11,179 bases of DNA from Euperipatoides rowelli (taxonomy: Eukaryota > Onychophora > Udeonychophora > Euonychophora > Peripatopsidae): assembly GCA_003024985.2 (NCBI GenBank), contig PXIH01S0053826.1; one strand, given 5' to 3'. Positions 1 through 6,620 of this stretch are shown here, piece after piece. Position numbers and translations under genes: made by a program. Each line of letters begins with the position of its first letter. Position 1 is the first letter of the stretch. The notes beneath the pieces were generated by a model. The model was not told the DNA's origin and did not search any database. It saw only the letters and a program-made list of their open reading frames with translations.

Positions 1-2
1 CC

Positions 3-587
3 CCCAAAAGAAATGGACCTCAGCACGCCTCTGCTGATAGCTACTCCCAATACAAAATTGCTCGCAATGCCGTAAAAATTGAGATAAATAAATGTAAAAA
101 TCTATATGAAAAAGATGTAATAATGAGGTCAAAAATTGACATTAATCATCTCTTTCGCCATATCAATAACAACAATTCTTATTCCACTAAAAGAATTGAT
201 AAGATCAAAATCAACATCTCTATTACGGACCCATACCTAATTGCACAAGAGTTTGGTATTCATTTTATTTCCAAAAACTTTAACTCGGATTCAGTAAAGC
301 TTAATTTTGACTATAATCTTTCCTGTTTTTATCCCCCTATATCACTTGATGAGCTTACATTGGTGTTTTCTGATCTCAAGAAAACAAGATCTGTTGGATC
401 TGATGGGATCTCATATACTACAATGATCAAATGTCCGGAATTCTTTTCGGAATTGATTTATTTATTTGCTAACTTTTGTTTTGCAAATGGTGTACTTGTT
501 GATAACTGGAAGTTTGGTGGTGTTACTCCTCTTTTTAAAAAAGGTGCCAGTTTTGCGGTTAATAGTACCGACCTGTCACAAATTTAA
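3..587 (+). pseudogene. LINE A ORF2 fragment 1: linker plus RT fingers (partial at 5' edge)
   Basis: The frame is open from base 3, well upstream of the first ATG at 123, so the ATG is not a real start and the fragment runs in from outside the window. Residues encoded before about 330 form a basic linker typical of the region between endonuclease and RT. DLKKTRSVGSDGIS (about 373-410) and DNWKFGGVTPLFKKG (about 502-545) are conserved LINE RT finger segments. The frame leaves the family pattern after PLFKKG: the expected next motif, YRPV, lies in another frame from 566. The stop at 585-587 therefore follows a frameshift and is not the natural end. Confidence 0.8.
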
Positions 588-990
588 ACTGTGTTGGCAA
601 GATCAATGAAAAGGTTATGCTTGGAAGAATCAATACATTCATTAATAATAATGACATACTTGCTGAGCACCAACACGGATTTCGTAAACACAAATCAACT
701 CAATCCAACTTATAAAAGTTGTTAATGACTGGTCACATATTAGAGATAATTATGGTGAACAAGTCACGATCCTTTACACTGATTACTGGTGTGCCTTTGA
801 TAAGGTTAACCATAACATTCATTTAAACAAACTTTATAAACTGGGATTTGACCACTATATTATTAGATGGATCTCTGCTTATTTGTCTAACAGGAAATTC
901 TATATTATAATTAATTCCTCAATTTCTGATAATTTCCTTCCCCCCAAATGGTGTGCCACATGGGGCAGTATTGTCTGCTACATTGTTTAA
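566..990 (+). pseudogene. LINE A ORF2 fragment 2: RT palm with catalytic aspartates
   Basis: This stretch reads in two successive frames. At 566-715 the frame gives YRPVTNLNCVGKINEK and HGFRKHKST and ends at a TAA (713-715). From 715 to 990 the next frame gives VTILYTDYWCAFDKVNH (palm motif A, Asp codons at 781-783 and 799-801), then KLYKLGFDHYIIRWISAYLS, a standard RT segment. The second frame has no initiating ATG. It loses register at the C6 run 940-945, after which GVPHG continues in the frame starting at 953. Both palm motif A aspartates are kept, so the decay here is by frame breaks. Confidence 0.8.
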
Positions 991-1386
991 TGTTTTGGTA
1001 TCTGATGCCTCCACTAGTAATGACTGTGGTATGTTATCCTACGCTGATGGCTTTAAAATTTACTGTCGAATCAATAATGTTGAAGATTGTTATTCCTTTC
1101 AAAAAAAAAAATTGACAGGTTCACTGAATGGTCCAACGCAAGTGGCCTTGTTCTCAACCCACAAAAAAAGTGTAATTATGAATATTGGCAACAAAATTAC
1201 TAATTTTGATTTTTTTTTTTTAAATAATGATAAATTGGTTACTTCCCTTTGTCATAAAGATCATGGAGTTTTTATTGACTCTAGGCTCTCATTTTCCAAT
1301 CATTGTGATTTCCTTGTGATGAAACTGAAACAAAAATGCAATATTTTGTTTAGAAGTTTCAACTTTNNNTACTATAATACAGCAGC
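953..1386 (+). pseudogene. LINE A ORF2 fragment 3: RT motif B, mutated YADG box and thumb
   Basis: The frame begins inside the protein with VPHGAVLSATLFNVLVSD (the usual family pattern is GVPQG; His replaces Gln). YADGFKIYCRINNVEDC follows, where the second catalytic Asp of YADD is Gly (GGC for GAC, 1049-1051). Between the A11 run (1101-1111) and the A7 run (1163-1169) the family-like reading, IDRFTEWSNASGLVLNPQ, is in another frame. After A7 the original frame resumes with VIMNIGNK. A T12 run (1210-1221) comes next. LINE similarity stops at about 1381. The open frame onward to 1513 only translates poly-T DNA and is not LINE. Confidence 0.8.
1367..1369. other. Assembly ambiguity (three N)
   Basis: Three N bases sit about 12 bases before the point where LINE A is interrupted. 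They fall inside a codon series that otherwise stays in frame (RSFNF, X, YYNT), so the gap size may be about right. Still, the junction must be treated with caution. Confidence 0.95.
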
Positions 1387-1406
1387 TTTTTTTTTTTTTT
1401 TTTTTT
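1387..1406 (-). repeat. T20 run (poly(A) tail of antisense insert?)
   Basis: There are twenty consecutive T on the + strand, within 25 bases of the left break of LINE A. A second T11 run lies at 1445-1455. On the minus strand these are A20 and A11 downstream of polyadenylation-like signals. Confidence 0.7.
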
Positions 1407-1538
1407 ACTGTATAAAAGAAACAAACTTTTCATTTTTCATTTTCTTTTTTTTTTTGGCAGTCAATTATTTTATTCAAGAATTCTTCTATGTAATACCAAA
1501 GCATTGTAATTAAAGTTTTGCTGTACAAGTTTAAGAAT

Positions 1539-1551
1539 TTTATTCTTTATT
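1539..1551 (-). terminator. Two AATAAA polyadenylation-signal hexamers (minus strand)
   Basis: The + strand has TTTATT at 1539-1544 and again at 1546-1551. On the minus strand these are two AATAAA hexamers just behind the TAA of the candidate terminal exon. In AT-rich DNA the hexamer alone is weak evidence; the placement makes it worth listing. Confidence 0.35.
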
Positions 1552-1672
1552 TGCTGTCAAGTACTGCATCTTTGAAGCTTATGAAAGTGTACAAGCCTAT
1601 CTGCATTTTCTGGGACCCAGTCACCGCCAAGATTTCATTTTTGAAGTTACAGGAATTTTTTTCTTTTTCTTC
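1547..1672 (-). CDS. Candidate 3'-terminal exon of an unidentified minus-strand gene
   Basis: On the minus strand a frame is open from 1672 down to a TAA at 1549-1547. Its last part reads AVTGSQKMQIGLYTFISFK and ends LDSK. Two overlapping-style AATAAA signals lie at the stop (complement of 1546-1551 and 1539-1544), as expected of a last coding exon with a very short 3' UTR. The segment is less AT-rich than its surroundings. I do not recognise the protein. Caution: the + strand also has open, protein-like frames here (for example VYKPICIFWDPVTAKI), so strand choice rests only on the stop and poly(A) signals. No convincing acceptor is visible just upstream. Confidence 0.3.
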   Translation of the reverse strand, partial: EEKEKNSCNFKNEILAVTGSQKMQIGLYTFISFKDAVLDSK

Positions 1673-2570
1673 TTAGACTAACTTCTTTTTAGGACTCCCA
1701 AATCGTCAAAAAAGAATAATCTAATCATTTATTTAAATTATGAATATGTTTTGTTGTTAAGTTTGAATGTGTTTTCTAATAACTTTTAAATGTTCGGTGA
1801 AATTTTTGTGGTTGTTTTTAGGCCTTTGTAAATAACAAGATTCTAGAGTGAAAGCCTTAATTAAATTACTTTAAACAAAATATACGTCATCATGACATCA
1901 AAGTAGCCTACTTACTATATACACTTCACCAGGACTTAAAGTGATCGAACTGCCTCCATCAGATTTACGGTAATTTTATTCAGTTTTCACATACTGTAAA
2001 TCAAAGCTAGGTTTTCTCCAGTGTGTATCATTCTTTTTTTCAAGCACAAAAAGTTTATATTCTACAGTTTGACTTCCGCTTCAGGTCTAGGTGTTTTTTT
2101 TTTTAAACTTAAGGGAAAAATAGTAAAATTTAATTCATTTTTAAAAATTTTGCACAGTTTTAAAGCTAAATAGGCTACTATCATATTTTTAGAAAATTAA
2201 ANTTTTTTTTTTTTTCTAAATTTTTATTTTATTTTTTGTTTGTGATGAAAAAAATGAGCTTTTTTTTCGACCTTTTAAGCATTTAAGTGTCCTACCTATT
2301 AACAAAGAAATTTGAATTGATGACCAAATTCCACCATAATATTGAATATATACTGTATATGTGTGATAAAATTATTGTGGATTAACACTGCCCGATAAAT
2401 TCGTATTGTGAGTGCATTAAACTTGAATAATTACCTGTGATATATTATAATTCATTATAAATTATATCAATTATATCAGATGTACTGTACTAGAGGCTCA
2501 TTAAGACCATACGAACATTTACACATGAAAATATACTATAACATCAATATAGTGGTCTACAATTTTAAAC
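1673..2570. other. AT-rich sequence of the insert without clear genes
   Basis: Apart from the exon-like frame at 1916-1975 I see no supported gene. The stretch holds long T runs (around 2093-2104 and 2203-2215), one N at 2202, two TAGCCTA-type words (1904-1910, 2171-2177), a tandem pair of ATTATATCA (2461-2478) and AT-rich potential hairpins. Confidence 0.5.
1910..1975 (-). other. Exon-like frame ending at a GTAAGT donor (minus strand)
   Basis: On the minus strand, 1975 to 1916 is open for 20 codons containing SDGGSSITLSPGEVYI. It runs straight into GTAAGT (complement of 1910-1915), a consensus splice donor. The composition is protein-like for such AT-rich DNA. However, an in-frame TAA lies just upstream (1978-1976). 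The nearest good acceptor (ACAG, further upstream) gives an exon with a stop in every frame. The frame would also leave a phase-0 junction, unlike the two mini-exons at 2663-2719 and 2994-3029. It may be decayed. Confidence 0.25.
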
Positions 2571-2752
2571 AATTATTAAACTAATACCGATATTTTATAC
2601 ATTAAAATACACTAAAAGGTCAGAATAATGGTTTAGAACTGTTTAACAATCATTTTACTTACTTTCCTTTATTCTTTGATCTGAATTTCGCTTGCATTCA
2701 AAACTTTCTTCTCTATTTCCTAGAAGAAAAAATGGAGGCATAGGTTTCATAA
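2571..2752. repeat. Diverged direct repeat, copy 1 (about 180 bp)
   Basis: Shares an ordered series of blocks with 2885-3061: CATTAAAATA; CAGAATAATGGTTTAGAA versus CAGGATAATCATTTAGAA; ACTTAC followed by a T-rich stretch ending TTTATTCT; GAATTTC; CTAGAAGAA; and AGGTTTCATA versus AGGTTGCATA. I judge roughly 70% identity in the shared blocks by eye. The copies are about 310 bp apart in the same orientation. Each contains an exon-like module on the minus strand. Confidence 0.7.
2663..2719 (-). CDS. Candidate 57-bp mini-exon, copy 1, unidentified gene
   Basis: On the minus strand a T-rich tract ending TTTTTTCTTCTAG (complement of 2720-2732) precedes a 57-bp segment that runs into GTAAGT (complement of 2657-2662). 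Only one frame is open: two leading bases, then NREESFECKRNSDQRIKE, then one trailing base. This is a symmetric phase 1-1 exon of 19 codons' length. The peptide is short, charged and unlike any family I know. The copy at 2994-3029 has the same splice signals, the same phase and a related peptide end, which is the main support. Without transcripts it remains a prediction. Confidence 0.4.
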
Positions 2753-2884
2753 GTACATAAAAGTGTGTCAAACATAATGTATATTAAGTAGCCTACTACT
2801 AAATATTTATGAAAATTTAATGCATTAATTCCACTATTTAGCTTGAACAAAGTTTAGGTTAGATATAGTACAAACAGATTCTTT

Positions 2885-3061
2885 AATTATCTACAGTATC
2901 TGAAAATATTCTAAACATTAAAATATAATAATAATGATAATACTAAAGCATCAGGATAATCATTTAGAATTAATTAGGAATCTTTTCACTTACTGTCTTT
3001 TATTCTCAATTCAGAATTTCCTCTTCTTTCTAGAAGAATAAAAGGAAATACAGGTTGCATA
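2885..3061. repeat. Diverged direct repeat, copy 2 (about 180 bp)
   Basis: Partner of 2571-2752. The largest difference in the middle is a 21-base shorter segment between the conserved GAATTTC and CTAGAAGAA blocks, a multiple of three. Gaps elsewhere are not restricted to multiples of three. Confidence 0.7.
2994..3029 (-). CDS. Candidate 36-bp mini-exon, copy 2, unidentified gene
   Basis: On the minus strand, TTTTATTCTTCTAG (complement of 3030-3043) precedes 36 bases that run into GTAAGT (complement of 2988-2993). With two leading bases and one trailing base it encodes RRGNSELRIKD. The shared ending is NS, acidic, x, RIK, acidic, as in copy 1 (NSDQRIKE). Length is a multiple of three and phase is 1-1 as in copy 1, so inclusion or skipping of either would keep a frame. 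The putative intron between the copies is 274 bp (2720-2993). Confidence 0.4.
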
Positions 3062-3118
3062 ATTATTGAAAATTAAAGAGCTATTACTGAAAATCAAAAA
3101 CTTTATATCCATTATACA

Positions 3119-3586
3119 TTCAAGATTTTATTTAATATTTATGTACAACCTATTCTGGATTATTGTTCTTTGGTATACTCCTTCACAAACTCCACTGATA
3201 TAGACAGATTAAATAGAGCATTTAGAGCGATGACTAAGAGAATTCCTTCACTTAGAATGATTATTTTTTTACAAATAATTATTAAAATATATATTCCTGT
3301 TCAGAGAAAGATCAGATATGACTTGCTATACACTTATAGACACTACAATAATAATGATATATTTAAGAAGAGTTTGAATCTTGCTTGTACACGAGGCAAT
3401 GTAAAACAATTGGCTCATGCTACTCATAACACTCATGTTAAATCAAGATTTTTGTCCTTCAGAATTGTTTCCTGGTGGAATATACTTCCTCATAAAGTTG
3501 TTAATGCTCCCTCTTATGATATATTTAAATCTTGCTTGGATGAATTTTTGTCTTCCAATGTCAGGTTTATTGAATTAAATTGTTGA
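3119..3586 (+). pseudogene. LINE A ORF2 C-terminal fragment
   Basis: A single open frame covers the post-RT C-terminal region. It is open before the first possible start at 3170, because it is the interior of a longer protein. Key segments are YVQPILDYCS, IDRLNRAFRAMTKRIPSL, RYDLLYTYRH and, near the end, WWNILPHKVVNAPSYDIFK followed by LDEFL. This is the normal end of CR1/Jockey-type ORF2, so the stop at 3584-3586 is probably the natural one. Unlike the 5' part, this 468-base piece keeps one frame throughout. Confidence 0.75.
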
Positions 3587-3624
3587 TTTGCTTTCACAGA
3601 AAAGTCCTATGACTATCTGAGTGT

Positions 3625-3644
3625 TAAACTTAACTTAACTTATA
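3625..3644 (+). repeat. Short pentamer repeat (ACTTA)n, LINE A 3' tail
   Basis: About three units of ACTTA directly after the short 3' UTR of LINE A. CR1/Jockey-type elements commonly end in short tandem repeats rather than poly(A). LINE B sequence starts shortly after. Confidence 0.5.
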
Positions 3645-3721
3645 CATTGTCTAAGTTGTATTACAAATTTTGTTATTAAATCGATTTTAGATTATATACT
3701 TCGAAGTATTTATAAATTACC

Positions 3722-3847
3722 TATAAATATTTTATACAACACATTATCGATTATTGTTCTCAAGCTATAGTATTTAAAATGAACAATGATAGGCTTGATA
3801 AATTTTTAAGAGAGCATCAAATCATATATTTTAATTTAGAGACATGA
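3722..3847 (+). pseudogene. LINE B C-terminal fragment, piece 1
   Basis: An open frame encodes YKYFIQHIIDYCSQ and MNNDRLDKFLRE, equivalent to YVQPILDYCS and IDRLNRAFR of LINE A, and stops at TGA 3845-3847. The TGA overlaps by two bases the ATG that begins the next LINE-like frame (3844), so the break is a simple frame shift at this point. Confidence 0.6.
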
Positions 3848-4023
3848 CCTATGAGGAAAGATTAAGAAATCTAATGATGAATGAAATTACTAGTCCCACT
3901 TTGAGAACATTAAGAGGAAATTTAATATATGTGTTTAAAAGTGTGGTTCTGGGTTCTCATAAAAATTATTTTATAAAATCTGTTGAAAGAAATACTAGGG
4001 GTCATGTCATGTGTTTAAATTAA
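3844..4023 (+). pseudogene. LINE B C-terminal fragment, piece 2 (59 codons)
   Basis: Reads MTYEERLRNL, then LRTLRGNLIYVFKS and ERNTRGHVMCLN, and stops at TAA 4021-4023. The ERL, RG(D/N)LI and RGH motifs are the standard post-RT signature of CR1-type ORF2. Asn stands in place of the usual Asp in RGDLI. It is too short to stand as a gene; it is a remnant. Confidence 0.7.
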
Positions 4024-4044
4024 ACTTGGAAATCACATATTCAA

Positions 4045-4188
4045 GAGTACGATATAAGTTTATAATGCAAATAAGATTGTTAAAATACCTGGAATAGTCT
4101 TCCAAATTCTGTTGTATCAAGTAATTCTTTGATTTTATTTAAACACGCTCTAGTCATTTTGAAAAAAATAATTTCAGATATTAATTGA
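4045..4188 (+). pseudogene. LINE B C-terminal fragment, piece 3
   Basis: RYKFIMQIRLLKY (about 4049-4088) precedes, in another frame, WNSLPNSVVSSNSLILFKH from 4090, ending at TGA 4186-4188. The pair matches the family ending R..FF..R.V..WNSLP..VV....S...FK. This is the natural C-terminus of the element; no clear 3' tail is visible after it. Confidence 0.65.
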
Positions 4189-4447
4189 TGTCGTAGTATA
4201 AGCCTAGGCTTTCTACAACTATTGTAAACATAAACATAATCAGACAAAGACAACAAAACATTAGATAGTCAAGCAAAAAAAAACTTATCAAAATATCTGC
4301 AAAAAAATATAAAGGTACCCTGGGTACCAAAACGTTATGGTACACCACTGGATGAGGTCCATGGAGGGTAAGGGATGGGGGGGGGGACATCAGAGTTATC
4401 ACACTGGGTGACACCAACGCTAGTGACGCCACCGTGTTGACGATCAC
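4189..4447. other. GC- and CpG-richer island of unknown origin
   Basis: From about 4314 to 4447 the sequence is clearly less AT-rich than its neighbours, with several CpGs, a G10 run (4377-4386) and a 15-bp near-palindrome with 7-bp arms (4314-4328). A 12-bp palindrome AAGCCTAGGCTT sits at 4200-4211. Both strands have open frames. The + strand reads VITLGDTNASDATVLTITI up to a stop near 4476. The minus strand is open for 88 codons with VASLALVSPSVITLMSP. Neither matches a family I recognise. A piece of another dispersed repeat is the likeliest reading. Confidence 0.4.
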
Positions 4448-4817
4448 TATAGAAGTCTTCTTAGTTTTTAAGTTGTGTTAAATTCTTATAATGAATGTGT
4501 TCAGTTATATTTTTGTTTTTTTGTATGTGATCTAATTTTTTTAATATTTCTTTATATAATGTGGTAACAAGTCTTATTTTAGACTTATACTATTTTACTA
4601 ATAATATGAGATAACTAAATATGGATACTGTCACCCACTCAAAAGATTTTTGAGGTGGCATGGTCTAATTTTTACTTTCAAGGCTGTGATTTTCAATCAA
4701 ATTGTTGATCAGTTAGGACCTCTGAAGTGATAACAACGTGTCTTTTTTGTCATACTCTTCTTATTTACATACACATGGGTCATTGTAGTGCTCTTACGGT
4801 GTTTCATTTACCTAGCT
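4448..4817 (+). other. Probable 5' UTR region of LINE C
   Basis: AT-rich DNA with no supported gene between the island and the first LINE C methionine at 4818. By position it should include the 5' UTR of LINE C, but no promoter motif or element boundary is visible. The 5' end of the element is therefore uncertain. Confidence 0.35.
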
Positions 4818-5241
4818 ATGTCGTTTGGAGGAATTAAATTAAAGCAAATGGAGAAGACAAATGTGATTTTAAAGGGGAATAATTATTTAATTGATGGAGT
4901 TATAAATAAGTCATTGTTAGATATGGAAAAGAAAATTCGAAGAACGAAGGAATATATTTTCTGGGAAAATGCACTTGGAGACATTATAATGGAAAATTCA
5001 CTTATTATGACATTATGTTGGTGAAGAACTTACTAAGGTAAGTACTCCTTCTATTATCAAATTTTGTATTAAGGAAGGATTAATAAATTCTTTCACACAG
5101 TATTATATGTTAGCTAATCCTAAATTTCATTTTTTGAAATTTAAAAATAACGAACAGTTAGAAATGTTTAAGGAAAAATGCGTAAAACTTGAAGGCCCTA
5201 AAATAATGTATATAAAAGACCCAAACGAAAAAAATAAATGA
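4818..5241 (+). pseudogene. LINE C ORF1, N-terminal part
   Basis: ATG at 4818 opens MSFGGIKLKQMEKTNVILKG and a basic, helical-looking stretch to about 4980. An in-frame GTG at 4788 also exists, but the ATG is the better start. The frame is lost near 4980-5014. A frame one base on, open from 5014 to the TGA at 5239-5241, carries EELTKVSTPSIIKFCIKEGL and FHFLKFKNNEQLEMFKEKC, which read as the continuation of the ORF1 nucleic-acid-binding region. Assignment rests on position before the zinc knuckles and the endonuclease; the sequence itself is not a strong family match. Confidence 0.55.
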
Positions 5242-5896
5242 ATTTAATGTAAAGTCTATAGATAATTTTCACCTGTGCATGTTGTTGATGACCTGCAGAA
5301 TTCTTTAAGGACATTGGAAAAATATCTGAGGTACAAGGAAATAATTTGATGCTACCTAGTGGAGAAGTATTGGAAACGGCACCGGTTAAGTTTATGTTAA
5401 AATTAAATTAAGGATTTAAAATAAAAGATATTCCTACTGTTTATAATAGGAATAATGTTAAATCTCTATTAAAAATTAAAGGCAAAGGCCCAGTGTGTTT
5501 CAGGTGTAGTACATTTTGCTAGGGCGTGTATATAAATTTTGTTTGGGTTGCCGTTCTATGAATGGACCAGAACATAGGTGTACAAAGACTTATGCTGCTA
5601 GACTGGTGATGAATAAAAGTCATATTGAAGAATGGTTTGAAAAAGATGTTGAAGAATTGAACAATTCGTTGGAAGAACTGTCTTACTCAGATGGTGAATC
5701 TGGTGCCTCTGAAAAAGTGAAAAATAAAATTGATGGAAATGATGCTCCTAGTGTTAATTTTAGTAATAAATTTGATGGAATTCCAATTTATCCAAAAATG
5801 TTGGTGAAAATGGATGTGTCTGTACAGAAAAATGTAGTTGAAAATGAAGTTGTACAGAAAAGTAAAGAGTTGAGACAAAAACGAATAAAGGTATAA
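5242..5896 (+). pseudogene. LINE C ORF1, zinc-knuckle and acidic C-terminal part
   Basis: Pieces in three frames: MLPSGEVLETAPVKFMLKLN (5349-5411), then FKIKDIPTVYNRNNVKSLLK leading into CFRC at 5497-5508, then, after a break, HFARAC (5511-5528), together the remains of a CCHC knuckle (C-x2-C...H-x4-C). The next frame, open 5516-5896, has a second cluster CLGCRSMNGPEHRC, then an acidic stretch rich in Glu, Ser and Asp, and a basic end RQKRIKV. Retrotransposon ORF1 or Gag-like proteins use such knuckles to bind RNA. The two clusters and the position just 62 bases before the ORF2 start support the call. Confidence 0.65.
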
Positions 5897-5958
5897 ATGG
5901 AACGGAGTTATGAATGTGTTCATCTGTTGGGGGATTATCTTTTCTTCAACAACTCACC

Positions 5959-6620
5959 ATGCAGTGTAAAGTTGTTAGCCTACACATAAAGGGTATGAAC
6001 AGTAACAGTAAAGTAAGAGATCTCTATAAGTGTTTGGAGAGTGAGGAAATTCAGATATTTATATCTTAAAAGATATAACCCAAATAATCAAATAAAATGT
6101 CTTGATAGTCAATTTCATATTGTTAATGGAGCCTCAGTGAGAGGTAACGCTGGTGTATTGTTTGGCATAAGAAGGAATGGAGTTATTTCTAATATTCGAA
6201 CAATTGAAGTTACGGAGAGAGCAATAACGTTTATGTGCACCTTACAGAATAGGCAATATATCAAATGTATATGGTTTTAATCAACCTGCTAAAAATAAAT
6301 AATTTTTGGGTAAGGTATTTGAGGGATTGATGAGTATGAGTTATAATGAATATATAATAATTGCTGGGATCTAAATATGAAAGATGCCGGTGAATTACAT
6401 GCTATTAGTATTAGTAACTTTATGAAAGTGAATTCGGTAGTAGATGTTGCGGTCAGAAGTGGAAAAAAAGATACTGTTACTTTTATTGGTCCTAGTTCTA
6501 CTTCTAGAATAGACTATGTTTTTGTGTCACTATATAGCCTATTATTGTTAATAGCTCTTTTGATATAAGGTATACCCATGTCTGACCATAATATATTAAT
6601 TTTCTCATTTGACTTTGCAC
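5959..6620 (+). pseudogene. LINE C ORF2 start: APE-type endonuclease, frameshifted
   Basis: ATG at 5959 opens MQCKVVSLHIKGMNSNSK, the usual start of APE endonucleases (VVSLNIRGLN type), which nick target DNA for target-primed reverse transcription. That frame stops at 6067-6069. The next, at 6041-6280, carries RGNAGVLFGIRRNG. After further breaks WDLNMKD, the counterpart of GDFN...D, appears at about 6366-6385. VDVAVRSGKKDTVTFIGPSS and SRIDYVFVS follow (to about 6530). SDH, the terminal catalytic motif, is at 6581-6589. The first conserved Asn is His (LHIKG), and the QE motif is lost at a break near 6060. The enzyme would be inactive even if translated. Confidence 0.75.

Larger units (their letters stand above)
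1..1381 (+). mobile_element. LINE A, 5' part: CR1/Jockey-type reverse transcriptase, truncated by window edge and interrupted
   Basis: Non-LTR retrotransposon ORF2 remnant. In order, over three reading frames, it shows a pre-RT linker (3-330), RT motif 0/1 around DGISYTTMIK (about 400-430), the finger segment ending PLFKKG (about 530-545), HGFRKHKST (674-700), the palm motif with both aspartates in TDYWCAFD (778-801), GVPHGAVLSATLFN (about 950-990), the active-site box YADG (1040-1051) and a thumb segment ending near RSFNF (about 1366). The order and spacing fit the CR1/Jockey group; the exact clade needs a tree. The 5' end (ORF1, endonuclease) lies outside the window. At 1370-1381 the frame reads YYNT, and the element resumes at 3114. 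Confidence 0.85.
1382..3113 (-). mobile_element. About 1.73 kb insert within LINE A, antisense, poly(A)-ended
   Basis: LINE A coding stops at ...YYNT (ACA codon 1379-1381) and restarts at ACA TTC AAG (3116-3124) in the same frame; the family has these two parts adjacent. The pentamer ATACA occurs at both edges (1377-1381 and 3114-3118), with weaker similarity a few bases outward, as for a short target-site duplication. Read on the minus strand the insert ends with A20 (complement of 1387-1406), preceded by AATAAA signals. That resembles a retrotransposed transcript or poly(A)-tailed element inserted in antisense orientation. I see no terminal inverted repeats and no transposase or RT. The splice-like signals kept inside argue against an ordinary spliced retrocopy. 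An assembly misjoin is the main alternative. Confidence 0.45.
3114..3644 (+). mobile_element. LINE A, 3' part: C-terminal domain, 3' UTR and tail
   Basis: Continuation of the element broken at about 1381. The frame gives YVQPILDYCS (3140-3169), the first segment after the RT thumb in CR1/Jockey-type ORF2, and ends with WWNILPHKVVNAPSYDIFK and a stop at 3584-3586. A short 3' UTR ends in an ACTTA-type pentamer repeat at about 3625-3644, which I take as the element's 3' tail. Confidence 0.75.
3660..4188 (+). mobile_element. LINE B: 5'-truncated 3' end of a second CR1-like element
   Basis: A separate LINE C-terminus, read across three pieces. They show HIIDYCSQ (about 3737-3760), TYEERLRNL (3847-3873), LRTLRGNLIYVFKSV (about 3904-3948), NTRGHVM (about 3991-4011), and WNSLPNSVVSSNSLILFKH (4090-4146). 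The order ERL, RGDLI-like, RGH, WNSLP..V is typical of CR1-type C-termini. It differs from the end of LINE A, so it is another family, not a duplicate. The 5' truncation is normal for LINE insertions. The 5' boundary is uncertain by tens of bases. Confidence 0.75.

Noticed and set aside
1428-1460. + strand pyrimidine tract ending GGCAG as a splice acceptor
   Set aside because: No convincing exon follows on the + strand, and the T runs are better explained as an antisense poly(A).
1387-1513. Tail of the + strand ORF that begins at 953
   Set aside because: Translates poly-T and AT-rich DNA beyond the LINE A break (long Phe runs); not part of the retrotransposon protein.
5687-5923. Minus-strand ORF of 78 codons opposite LINE C ORF1
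   Set aside because: Low-complexity Phe/Ile/His translation antisense to a recognised coding stretch; a shadow of the + frame.
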